Of a stretch of DNA of 64,000 nt, positions 42,505 through 50,010 are shown piece after piece. The first letter of the stretch is position 1; every line of letters begins with the position of its first letter. Under the pieces are notes generated by a model. It saw nothing but the letters and a program-made list of their open reading frames with translations, was not told the origin of the DNA and ran no database searches. The translations under genes and the position numbers were made by a program. Source of the stretch: JAZFYD01 sp036443405 (lineage in GTDB: Bacteria > Planctomycetota > PLA2); NCBI GenBank assembly GCA_036443405.1, contig JAZFYD010000122.1:1-64000 (forward strand), given 5' to 3'.

Positions 42505-44286
42505 CTAGCCCTTCTGCTTCAGGATCCAGAGATCGATGTTGGTTTCCAGCACCGGCAGCGGGATTGCGCCTTCGGCCAGCACGGCGTCGTGAAAGGCGCG
42601 GATGTCGAATTTTTCTCCGAGGTTCTTTTCGGCGCGTGCGCGTAGCTCTCGGATCTTCAGTTCGCCGATCTTGTAGCCGGTGGCCTGGCCCGGCCACGCG
42701 ATGTAGCGATCGACTTCCTTTCTGACGTTGACCTCGGTGAGCGCGCTGTTGTCGAGCATGTACTGCACCGCTTTTTCCGCCGGCCAACCTCTGGAGTGCA
42801 GTCCCGTGTCGACGACGAGCCTCATCGCGCGCCACATCTCGTATGTCAGGCGGCCGAAGTCATCGTACGGGTCCTCGTACATGCCGTGCTCGCCGCCGCC
42901 GATTTCGAGCCCCAACCGTTCGGAGTAAAGCGCCCAGCCCTCGACGAATGAGGTGTATCCCAGCAGCGTGCGCCACTCCGGAACGTCCTCCATCTCCTGC
43001 GCCAACGCGATTTGCAGATGGTGGCCGGGCACGGCTTCGTGAAGCGCGAGGGCGATCATCTCGTACTTGGGCCGCTGGTCGAGTCGGTACGTATTGGCGA
43101 CGAAGTAGCCGGGTCTACCGGTCTTGAGCGAACCGGAGTAGTAGCGCGCGGTCGTGTTCACCGGTGCGAGCCAGCGCGCCATCTCGCGCACGCCGTAAGT
43201 CAACCGTGGCAGCTTTCCAAACAGTTGCGGCAGCCCGGCGTCCGCGCGTTTGCAGATGTCGCGATAGCCGGCAAGCAGGGCCTCGGCAGTCTGGTGGTAG
43301 AACCGCGAGTCCGAGCGGAGGTACGTCACGAACGCCTTGAACAGCGCCTCGTCCTGCAGGGTCTTCTTGCCGGGGAAGTCCGAGCGCGCGATGACCTTCA
43401 TCATCTCGCCGCGGATGCGCGCGACCTCGCCGAGGCCGATGTTGTGGATCTCATCCGCCGTGAGCCCGGTCGTGGTGTGGCCGGCGAGCTCGAAGTTGTA
43501 AAACGCCTTCCCGTCGGGGAGATCGATCGCAGCCGTGGATTTGCGGCAGCCGGGGATGTACTCGTCGCGCAAGAAGATGCCGAGCTCGCGGTAGGCGGGC
43601 ACGACACGCAACTTGATGATCTCTTTGGCTCGCGCTGCGAGCGGATCGTTCTCCGGTCGCTTCTTGAACGGTTTGAAGAGCGCGTGCTCTTCCGGCGTCT
43701 TCTCGTAGCGCTCTTCCGCGTGAAACAGCGCCTGCGGCGGCACGCCCGCCATCACGCCCTGCGGCGGCGTCCGTCCGTCCACGAGCCCGGCCCGCATGTT
43801 CTTGATGTGCTGCTTGAAAAAGCCCGGGATCGCTTCGAGCCGAGCTACGTAGTCGAGGTAGTTCTTTTCGTTTCGGAAGCTGAGGTCGTCGGGGAGCTGC
43901 GCGATGTAGCTGTGCACGCCGTCCATCTGCGTGATCGGCGTCTGCCAGCGCTTGAAGCGCGCGCCGTCGATGCGGCGGCCCAGCTGGTACGCGAGCAGCC
44001 CCGCGTTGACGCGATCGGCGTCGGAGAGTTTCTCGTCGTCGATCTCTCTTAGCGCCGCGAGCCGCATCTTCGCGCTGGCGATCCACGCGTCGCGCGCCTT
44101 GGCGCTCGGGTCGCTCAAGAGGTGGTCGAACCGGTGGTCGCCGCGGCTGCTCGCCCAAGTGGGCGAACGTTGCATCTGCGCGTCGAGGTCCTCGGCGAGC
44201 AATCGGCGGACGGCCTCGCCAGGTTCCTCGGCGGGGGCCGATGTGACGAGGACGAGTAACGCGAGTAGCGGGTGGATTCGGCGCAT
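42505..44286 (-). CDS. DUF885 family exported metallopeptidase-like protein
   Basis: This is a 593-residue protein with a signal peptide (1-19). The DUF885 zinc motif is present as 'ALHEAVPGHHLQIALAQ', and 'YTSFVEGWALYSERLGLEIG' supplies the following glutamate. The C-terminal 'PGQATGYKIGELKIRELRARAE' is typical of the family. DUF885 proteins are probably oligopeptidases or dipeptidyl carboxypeptidases related to M3/M32 enzymes; the substrate here is unknown. It starts 6 bases after the GT2 gene ends and is probably co-transcribed with it. Confidence 0.9.
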   Translation of the reverse strand: MRRIHPLLALLVLVTSAPAEEPGEAVRRLLAEDLDAQMQRSPTWASSRGDHRFDHLLSDPSAKARDAWIASAKMRLAALREIDDEKLSDADRVNAGLLAYQLGRRIDGARFKRWQTPITQMDGVHSYIAQLPDDLSFRNEKNYLDYVARLEAIPGFFKQHIKNMRAGLVDGRTPPQGVMAGVPPQALFHAEERYEKTPEEHALFKPFKKRPENDPLAARAKEIIKLRVVPAYRELGIFLRDEYIPGCRKSTAAIDLPDGKAFYNFELAGHTTTGLTADEIHNIGLGEVARIRGEMMKVIARSDFPGKKTLQDEALFKAFVTYLRSDSRFYHQTAEALLAGYRDICKRADAGLPQLFGKLPRLTYGVREMARWLAPVNTTARYYSGSLKTGRPGYFVANTYRLDQRPKYEMIALALHEAVPGHHLQIALAQEMEDVPEWRTLLGYTSFVEGWALYSERLGLEIGGGEHGMYEDPYDDFGRLTYEMWRAMRLVVDTGLHSRGWPAEKAVQYMLDNSALTEVNVRKEVDRYIAWPGQATGYKIGELKIRELRARAEKNLGEKFDIRAFHDAVLAEGAIPLPVLETNIDLWILKQKG

Positions 44287-44292
44287 GGGGCG

Positions 44293-45765
44293 CTAAGAAT
44301 ACTCTTTCGCGAGCTGCGCGGGCCGCTCGGCGAGCCACCAGTAGAGGACGAGCGCGGCGTACCCGGAGGCCGCGTACAGCGCGTAGGCGGCGGTCGCCCA
44401 CGGTTGGTCGCCCATCATCAACACGGCGACTGTCGCCAGCGAGAACGCGGCCATGATCTGCTCGGTGCGCGGGGCCGGCGTTCGGACTGCCGGCGCCCGT
44501 CCGCCCTGTTTCGGCGTGCGGACGAACGTGCGGATGGGGCTGAAGAGGCCGCGCGCGGCGGCGATGGCGTTGTTCATGCACGCGCCCAATCCAAGGATAG
44601 CGATGGAGAAGATGTCGCGCGCGCGGGTGCGGCCGCGCATGCGCTGGCCGAGGATCGCGACACCGAGGGGGCCGAGACCGGCGGTCCACGCGGAGATCCA
44701 AAGCGGCCACCAGGCAGGGTGGTCGGCAAGCAGCGCCCAGTGGCCGATACCGAGCGGTAGCAGCAGGAGCAGCACGGACATCGCGGCGCAGACCCCGTAC
44801 CCGAACAGGTGCGCCGTCGCCTCGGCTTTGATCCAGAACGGTTGCTTCGAACTCCAGAGCGGCCGGAGGAACTTGCGCACGCACTGCATGCTGCCGCAGG
44901 CCCAACGCTGCTGCTGGGTCTTGTAGCTCGCGAGCATCGGCGGTAGCTCGGCGCGGACCACGGTGTCGACATCGAGGGCGATGCGCCAATCGCGAAGCTG
45001 CGCCCGGTAGCTGAGGTCGAGGTCCTCGGTGAGCGTGTCGCCGCACCAGCCGCCCGCGTCGTCGATCGCCGCCCGACGCCAGACGCCGGCGGTGCCGTTG
45101 AAGTTCAAGAACGCGCCTGCGGATGCGCGCGCGAGTTGCTGTACAAGAAAGTGCGCATCGACCGCGACGGCTTGGGTGCGCGTGAGCCAGTTTTGCCGGC
45201 GATTGCGATGGCCCCAGCGCGACTGGACGCACGCGATGTCGGCACCGAGGTCGAAGAGCGGCAGGGTCCGCTTGAGGTAGTCCGGTTCGGGCACGAAGTC
45301 CGCGTCGAAGATCGCGACGAACTCGGCGGCGCTTGAGGCCTCGGAATCTCGCAGGCCCGCTGCGAGGGCGCCCGCCTTGAACCCGTCGCGGTCTTGCCGC
45401 CGCACGACTTCGATCGGCACACCACGCGCGCTCCAAATCGCGACGCGCGCACCCACCAGCGCCACGGTTTCATCGCGGCTGTCGTCGAGGATCTGGATGA
45501 GCAGCCGGTCGCGCGGGTAGTCGAGCGTGGCGACCGCATCGATCACGTCCTCGACGACCTCGGCTTCGTTGTAGGTCGGGACCTGGACGAGAACCGTCGG
45601 GAACGTGGTTTTGCCGACGGGGGACTCGCGCCGCGCGCGATCGATGGTCGATCGGTACGCGCTGCTCTTGCGCCGATGCCAGGACAGGAGCTTGTAGGCG
45701 TGAAATCCGTAGAGCACGAGCCCGACGGTTGAGAGCAGGTAGGCGATCAGCCAGACGACGGTCAT
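44293..45765 (-). CDS. membrane glycosyltransferase, GT2 (cellulose-synthase-like)
   Basis: This is a 490-residue protein. The catalytic part shows the processive GT2 signature set: DDSRDE, FDADFVPEPDY (DxD), TEDLDLSYR (TED) and QQQRWACGS (QxxRW). One membrane helix lies at the N-terminus and four to five at the C-terminus. It most resembles the BcsA/CslA-like or ceramide-glucosyltransferase-like group that uses a nucleotide sugar and exports a polysaccharide or glycolipid. No PilZ domain is seen. It is followed by DUF885 in the same operon. Confidence 0.9.
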   Translation of the reverse strand: MTVVWLIAYLLSTVGLVLYGFHAYKLLSWHRRKSSAYRSTIDRARRESPVGKTTFPTVLVQVPTYNEAEVVEDVIDAVATLDYPRDRLLIQILDDSRDETVALVGARVAIWSARGVPIEVVRRQDRDGFKAGALAAGLRDSEASSAAEFVAIFDADFVPEPDYLKRTLPLFDLGADIACVQSRWGHRNRRQNWLTRTQAVAVDAHFLVQQLARASAGAFLNFNGTAGVWRRAAIDDAGGWCGDTLTEDLDLSYRAQLRDWRIALDVDTVVRAELPPMLASYKTQQQRWACGSMQCVRKFLRPLWSSKQPFWIKAEATAHLFGYGVCAAMSVLLLLLPLGIGHWALLADHPAWWPLWISAWTAGLGPLGVAILGQRMRGRTRARDIFSIAILGLGACMNNAIAAARGLFSPIRTFVRTPKQGGRAPAVRTPAPRTEQIMAAFSLATVAVLMMGDQPWATAAYALYAASGYAALVLYWWLAERPAQLAKEYS

Positions 45766-45869
45766 TGTGAGGAGCTAGCGGGCACACCAGGCAATTCGCA
45801 AATCACTTGCCGGGCCGTGCCGCGTCCGAGAGTGGATTTGTGCACGTGTTCGGCGCCGTTACCAGGATT

Positions 45870-45889
45870 GGTGCCCAGTATCGGGCACC
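45870..45889. terminator. hairpin after the deoxyhypusine-synthase-like gene
   Basis: GGTGCCC (45870-45876) and GGGCACC (45883-45889) form a 7-bp stem with a 6-base loop, about 50 bases past the stop at 45938 on the minus strand. No T-run follows. Confidence 0.35.
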
Positions 45890-45937
45890 CCTCGTCGTTC
45901 GCGGAGACGCCGCCGTGCCTCCGTGGTTCTCTTCTTC

Positions 45938-46909
45938 TTACGCATCGAGGACGTACGCAAACACGAGCGGCGCCACGATCGTCGCGTCGGACTGAATCAT
46001 GAACGTCGGCGAGTCCGTGTCGAGTTTGCCCCAGGTGATCTTCTCGTTCGGGACGGCGCCGCTGTAGGAGCCGTACGACGTCGAGCTGTCGCCGATCTGC
46101 GCGAAGTACGACCAGTACGGGATGTCCTTTTCCTTCAGGTCCTGGATGAGCAGCGGCACGGCGCAGATCGCGAAGTCGCCCGCGATGCCCCCGCCGATCT
46201 GGAAGAACCCGACGCGCGTGCCCGCCTTACTGTGTTCGCGATACCAGTCCGCGACCTCGACGAGCTGCTCGGTGCCCGACTTGATGATGTTGTGGGACGA
46301 GACGATCTCGCCCTTGACGACCTCGGCCGCGAAACCGCTGCCGAGGGTCGAATCCTCCCAACCCGGAACCCAGACCGGAATGTTCATCTCGTGCGCGGCG
46401 AGCACCCATGACTCTTCCGGCGGCACCTGGTAGTGCTCCTTCATCTCGCCGGCGTCGATCACCATCTTGATGATCTCCCACGGTGTGTGGCGCGTGCCCT
46501 CTTTCTCCGCGCGCGTCCAGTGCGGCTTGAAGAAGTCATCGAGCTGATAGAAGACGTACTCCGGGATACAGACGTCGGTGACGCGGTTGAATCCGTTCTT
46601 GTAGAGATCCTCTTCCTGCTGCGGCGTGAGGTCGCGGTAGTTCGACACGCGCTTGTACTTCTCGCGCGCGAGCAGATTGAAGAGGTCCTCCTCGACGTTG
46701 GCGCCCGTCGTGGAGATGCCGTGCACCTTGCCCTCGCGGATCATGCGCGCCAGCGTCTTGCCGAGCTGCGCCGTGCTCATCGCGCCGGCGATGGACAGGA
46801 ACATCTTGTCGCCACGTTCGATCAGGTCGACCCATGCTTGGGCCGCCTCACGGGTCTCCCGCGCGTTGAAGTGGCGGAAGTTGGTGTTCATGAATTCGCG
46901 CATGCTCAT
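45938..46909 (-). CDS. deoxyhypusine-synthase-like enzyme
   Basis: This is a 323-residue cytosolic protein covering the whole deoxyhypusine synthase fold. Visible features are 'FLSIAGAMSTAQLGKTLARMI' and 'GISTTGANVEEDL' (NAD-binding region), 'VGFFQIGGGIAGDFA', and near the end 'ITWGKLDTDSPTFMIQSDATIVAPL', in which the Lys of WGK (about 295) aligns with the catalytic Lys of the eukaryotic enzyme. In eukaryotes and archaea it moves the aminobutyl group of spermidine to eIF5A. Bacteria lack eIF5A, so bacterial members may make homospermidine or another polyamine, or modify an unknown protein. CGGAGAG lies 8 bases before ATG 46909; a second ATG is at 46903. A spermidine-synthase-like locus lies 1 kb away. 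Confidence 0.9.
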   Translation of the reverse strand: MSMREFMNTNFRHFNARETREAAQAWVDLIERGDKMFLSIAGAMSTAQLGKTLARMIREGKVHGISTTGANVEEDLFNLLAREKYKRVSNYRDLTPQQEEDLYKNGFNRVTDVCIPEYVFYQLDDFFKPHWTRAEKEGTRHTPWEIIKMVIDAGEMKEHYQVPPEESWVLAAHEMNIPVWVPGWEDSTLGSGFAAEVVKGEIVSSHNIIKSGTEQLVEVADWYREHSKAGTRVGFFQIGGGIAGDFAICAVPLLIQDLKEKDIPYWSYFAQIGDSSTSYGSYSGAVPNEKITWGKLDTDSPTFMIQSDATIVAPLVFAYVLDA

Positions 46910-47033
46910 CGCTTGGCTCTCCGGACGTGTGCTTCGGTCTGCCGCCGTTGGGGAAACGGCGGACCCATCAACCTACGATTTGGCGCAAGGAAAAGCCCGC
47001 GAGGTCGCGATTCGCGGTGGTTGGGGGGGGGGC

Positions 47034-47825
47034 CTACGTGTCGCCGGCGGCGGTCAGCGCGTCCAGGTCGTCGAAATCGAATTCGAAGCCGTCGAGATCG
47101 AATTCGAACTCGAACCCGTTCAGGTACGCCCGCGCGGCCGATGTCCCGTCGAGATCGATGTGGCCGGAGGATCTCGCGCCATCGACGTTGATGTCGAAGC
47201 GCACGTCCGCGACCGGATAGTCCTGGAGCAGGTCTGCGAGCGCGAGCGTGCCGAGGTCGAAATCGAAGGTGCACACGTCCGACGTGATCGAGCCGTCGCC
47301 GGAGACCGCGCTGACCATGCCGTCCGCAAACGCGACCGACATGACGCCGCTGCCGCTGATGCCGTCGTCCTCGTTCATCACCGTGTAGTTGATGCGTACG
47401 CTCTCGTCGTCATCGAGTTGCGCGAGCGCCTCTTCGAGGGTCGTCGGCAGGTTGGTCAGGTCGAACGGAATCGTCGCGTTTCCGTCCGCGTCGCGGAACG
47501 TGAGCAGGCCGCCGAGCGTCGAGTCGGTCTCGCCGTCCCCGTCGAGGTCGACCGGGTACTCGAAGTTGATGCCGCCGGCGAGGAGGTTGATCGAGATCGA
47601 GAGCTCTTCGGGCAGGGAGTCGGCTTGGGCGAGCTCTTCCAGAAGCTGGAGGATCGCGGTGACCTGCTCGAGGTCGGGCGCGACACATCTCTGCAGTGCC
47701 TGCAGCGTCTCCTGAAACGTTACCGGCGTATCGTTTTGTTGCGCGGCCGGATCGCCGCCGCTGCTCCCGCATCCGAGCGAGGTGAGTGCGATGGCAAGAA
47801 GTCCAGCAATGAAGTTTCGACGCAT
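47034..47825 (-). CDS. lipoprotein, unknown function
   Basis: This is a 263-residue protein. A lipoprotein signal ends LTSLGC (Cys19). The mature part is acidic and rich in Asp, with 'VDLDGDGETDS' (a possible calcium loop) and repetitive strands. The final 40 residues are strikingly Asp/Glu/Phe-rich ('GFEFEFDLDGFEFDFDDLD'). I do not recognise a family. TATACT (47847-47852) lies 21 bases upstream of ATG 47825. It is divergent from the spermidine-synthase-like pair. Confidence 0.65.
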   Translation of the reverse strand: MRRNFIAGLLAIALTSLGCGSSGGDPAAQQNDTPVTFQETLQALQRCVAPDLEQVTAILQLLEELAQADSLPEELSISINLLAGGINFEYPVDLDGDGETDSTLGGLLTFRDADGNATIPFDLTNLPTTLEEALAQLDDDESVRINYTVMNEDDGISGSGVMSVAFADGMVSAVSGDGSITSDVCTFDFDLGTLALADLLQDYPVADVRFDINVDGARSSGHIDLDGTSAARAYLNGFEFEFDLDGFEFDFDDLDALTAAGDT

Positions 47826-47893
47826 CAAGGGCCTCCGAGGCGCCTGAGTATACGGGCGTGCGGCCCGTCGGTTGAGGACGCCGCGGGGCGCGG

Positions 47894-47899
47894 TAGAAT
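47894..47899 (+). promoter_or_regulatory. -10-like TAGAAT of the spermidine-synthase-like pair
   Basis: TAGAAT ends 36 bases before GTG 47936. The short leader has no strong Shine-Dalgarno sequence. It lies back to back with TATACT of the lipoprotein gene, 41 bases apart. Confidence 0.4.
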
Positions 47900-47935
47900 C
47901 CGCCGCCTCATTCCGCGTCAAACCCGGCGCGGCGG

Positions 47936-48529
47936 GTGGATCGCACCATCGGACTTCACGTCGTTTTCCTGCTCTCCGGCGTCGCGGCGCTTCTGTACCA
48001 GCTCGTCTGGCAGCGCGTGCTGTTCACGATCTACGGCATCGACACGACGTCCGTGACGATCGTGGTGACCGCGTTCATGCTCGGGCTTGGCGTCGGCAGC
48101 CTGGTCGGCGGCGAGTTGTCGCGCCGGTGCCCGAAGCGCGCGCTGCCGCTGTTCGCGGCGGTCGAGTTCGGCGCGGGCGCCTTCGGAATCGCCTCGCTGC
48201 CCCTGTTTGCCTGGGTTGCCGAGTTCACGCTCGGTTTGTCGCGCTTCTCGACCGGGCTCGTGACGTTTCTGCTCGTCCTCGTCCCGACGACGCTGATGGG
48301 CGCGACGCTGCCGCTACTCGTCGGCCACGCATCGCGAATCACCGGCAATGTCGGGCGCTCCGTCGGCTCGCTCTACTTCGTCAACACGCTCGGTGCCGCG
48401 GTCGGCAGCTTCGCAGCGGTCGGGGTTTTATTGGGTGCGTTCGGCCTGCAGACGACGACGCTCGTGGCCGCCGCGATCAACATCGGCGTCGGTGTCGCGG
48501 TCCTCGTTCTGCGGAGGCGCGCGCTGTGA
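47936..48529 (+). CDS. membrane module of a spermidine-synthase-like protein (first gene)
   Basis: This is a 197-residue protein with about six membrane helices. The N-terminus 'VFLLSGVAALLYQLVWQRVL' and the segment 'TTLMGATLPLLVGHAS...VGSLYFVNTLGAAVGSFAAVGVLL' are typical of the transporter-like membrane half found fused in front of some bacterial spermidine synthases. Its TGA overlaps the GTG of the next gene by 4 bases, so both are made together. The next protein repeats the same membrane module. The function of the membrane half is unknown. Confidence 0.75.
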   Translation: MDRTIGLHVVFLLSGVAALLYQLVWQRVLFTIYGIDTTSVTIVVTAFMLGLGVGSLVGGELSRRCPKRALPLFAAVEFGAGAFGIASLPLFAWVAEFTLGLSRFSTGLVTFLLVLVPTTLMGATLPLLVGHASRITGNVGRSVGSLYFVNTLGAAVGSFAAVGVLLGAFGLQTTTLVAAAINIGVGVAVLVLRRRAL

Positions 48530-50010
48530 GGATGAAGCTCGCCATCTTCCTCGCGACGCTCGGCGGGTTCATCGGGCTCTCCTACGAGATCCTCTGGGTG
48601 CGCGTCTATACGTTCGTGTCCTGGGGCGCCGCCAACGCGTTCGGCATTCTGCTCGGCGCGTACCTCGCGGGGCTCGCGATCGGCGCGTTCGTCGCGCGCC
48701 GTTACTGCGCTCGCGAGGCCGAAAAATCGCAAGCGCTGCGCTGGCTCGCGTTCTACTTCCTCGCGGCGTCGCTTGCGGGATACGCGCTCATACCGGCGGT
48801 GGCCGAGGCCGTGCGGCATGTCGGTTACGCGTGGACGCTGCCGGCGTTTGCGCTCGTGGCGACGCTGCTCGGCACCGCGTTGCCGCTGATCAGCCACTTC
48901 GGCATCCCCGCGGACGAACGCGCCGGCCAACGGTTGTCGCATCTTTACGTCGGCAACATCGCAGGCTCGGCGGCGGGCAGCATGCTGACCGGGTTCGTGC
49001 TCATGGACGCCTGGTCGATTCGCTCGATCTCGCTGTTCCTCGCGCTCGCGGGGTTCGCGCTTGCCGCGGGCATCCTGATCGCGGTGGACAAAAATGCGCG
49101 CCGGCGTTTGCTCGTCGGCGGTGCCATCGCGGCGAGCGCGCTCCTGTCCATCGCGGCCGCGGAGCCGTTGTTCGACGGCGTATACGAAAAGCTGCAGTTC
49201 AAGTCGGAGTACGAGAGCCACGTCCGTTTCGACCGCGTGATCGAGACGCGCAGTGGCGTCGTCACCGTGTTGGGCGACACCGTATACGGCGGCGGCGTGT
49301 ACGACGGCAAGTTCAGCGTGGATCCGTTCGATGACGTCAACGGGATCCGCCGCGCCTACGCTCTCGCCGCGGTGCACCCGCATCCGCGCGAGATCCTTGT
49401 GATCGGGCTGGGTTCGGGCTCCTGGGCGCGTGTCGTCGCGGCGCACCCGGCCGCGACGCGCATCACCGTCCTCGAGATCAGCCATGGATACGTGGAGTTG
49501 ATTCGGGGCATCGAAGGCGGCGCCGAGTTGCTGGACGATCCGCGGGTGGAAGTCGTCGTGGACGATGGCCGGCGCTGGCTGCTGCGCACCGACCGAAAGT
49601 TCGACGCGATCGTTCAGAACACGACCTATCACTATCGGTCGCACTCGACGAACCTGCTTGCCCGCGAGCACATGGAACTCTGCCGCGCGCATCTAAACGC
49701 CGGTGGCGTGCTGATCTTCAACACGACGTGGTCCGACCGCGCGCAGCGCACGGCGGCCACGGTGTTCCCGCACGCGCTGCGATATCAAAACTGCATGTAC
49801 GTCAGCGACGCGCCGATGGGTCCGGACAAGTCACGCTGGGAAAACGTGATGCGCGCGTACTTCCCCAACCGTCCCGCCGCGTTCGTGGCCGCGTCGAAAT
49901 GGGAAGCTCGCAGCGCAATCCTGAAACGCACCGCCGGCCTCGAGGTCATCACCGACGACAACATGGCGTGCGAGTGGCTCGCGGATCCGCAGACGGCGAA
50001 GCCGCGCTAG
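48526..50010 (+). CDS. membrane spermidine-synthase-like protein (second gene)
   Basis: This is a 494-residue protein. Residues 1-210 form about seven membrane helices ('FIGLSYEILWVRVYTF', 'LPLISHFG....LSHLYVGNIAGSAAGSML'), homologous to the preceding small protein. Residues 230-480 form a Rossmann-type spermidine-synthase-like domain ('EILVIGLGSGSWARVVAAHP', 'DPRVEVVVDDGRRWLLRTDRKFDAIV'). The canonical GGGDG is GLGSG here, and the catalytic Asp region reads QNTTYHYR, so true aminopropyl transfer is doubtful. GTG 48526 is chosen for the 4-base overlap; ATG 48532 is an alternative. Its stop shares the CTAG with that of the convergent HEAT gene. Confidence 0.75.
   Translation: MRMKLAIFLATLGGFIGLSYEILWVRVYTFVSWGAANAFGILLGAYLAGLAIGAFVARRYCAREAEKSQALRWLAFYFLAASLAGYALIPAVAEAVRHVGYAWTLPAFALVATLLGTALPLISHFGIPADERAGQRLSHLYVGNIAGSAAGSMLTGFVLMDAWSIRSISLFLALAGFALAAGILIAVDKNARRRLLVGGAIAASALLSIAAAEPLFDGVYEKLQFKSEYESHVRFDRVIETRSGVVTVLGDTVYGGGVYDGKFSVDPFDDVNGIRRAYALAAVHPHPREILVIGLGSGSWARVVAAHPAATRITVLEISHGYVELIRGIEGGAELLDDPRVEVVVDDGRRWLLRTDRKFDAIVQNTTYHYRSHSTNLLAREHMELCRAHLNAGGVLIFNTTWSDRAQRTAATVFPHALRYQNCMYVSDAPMGPDKSRWENVMRAYFPNRPAAFVAASKWEARSAILKRTAGLEVITDDNMACEWLADPQTAKPR

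Noticed and set aside
43451..45436. Minus-strand open frame of 661 codons spanning DUF885 and GT2
   Set aside because: It runs in another frame through two genes with complete catalytic motifs and has no start or motif of its own.
48373..49692. Minus-strand open frame of 439 codons over the spermidine-synthase-like gene
   Set aside because: It is antisense to a membrane protein with clear helices and a Rossmann domain; Arg/Glu-rich noise.
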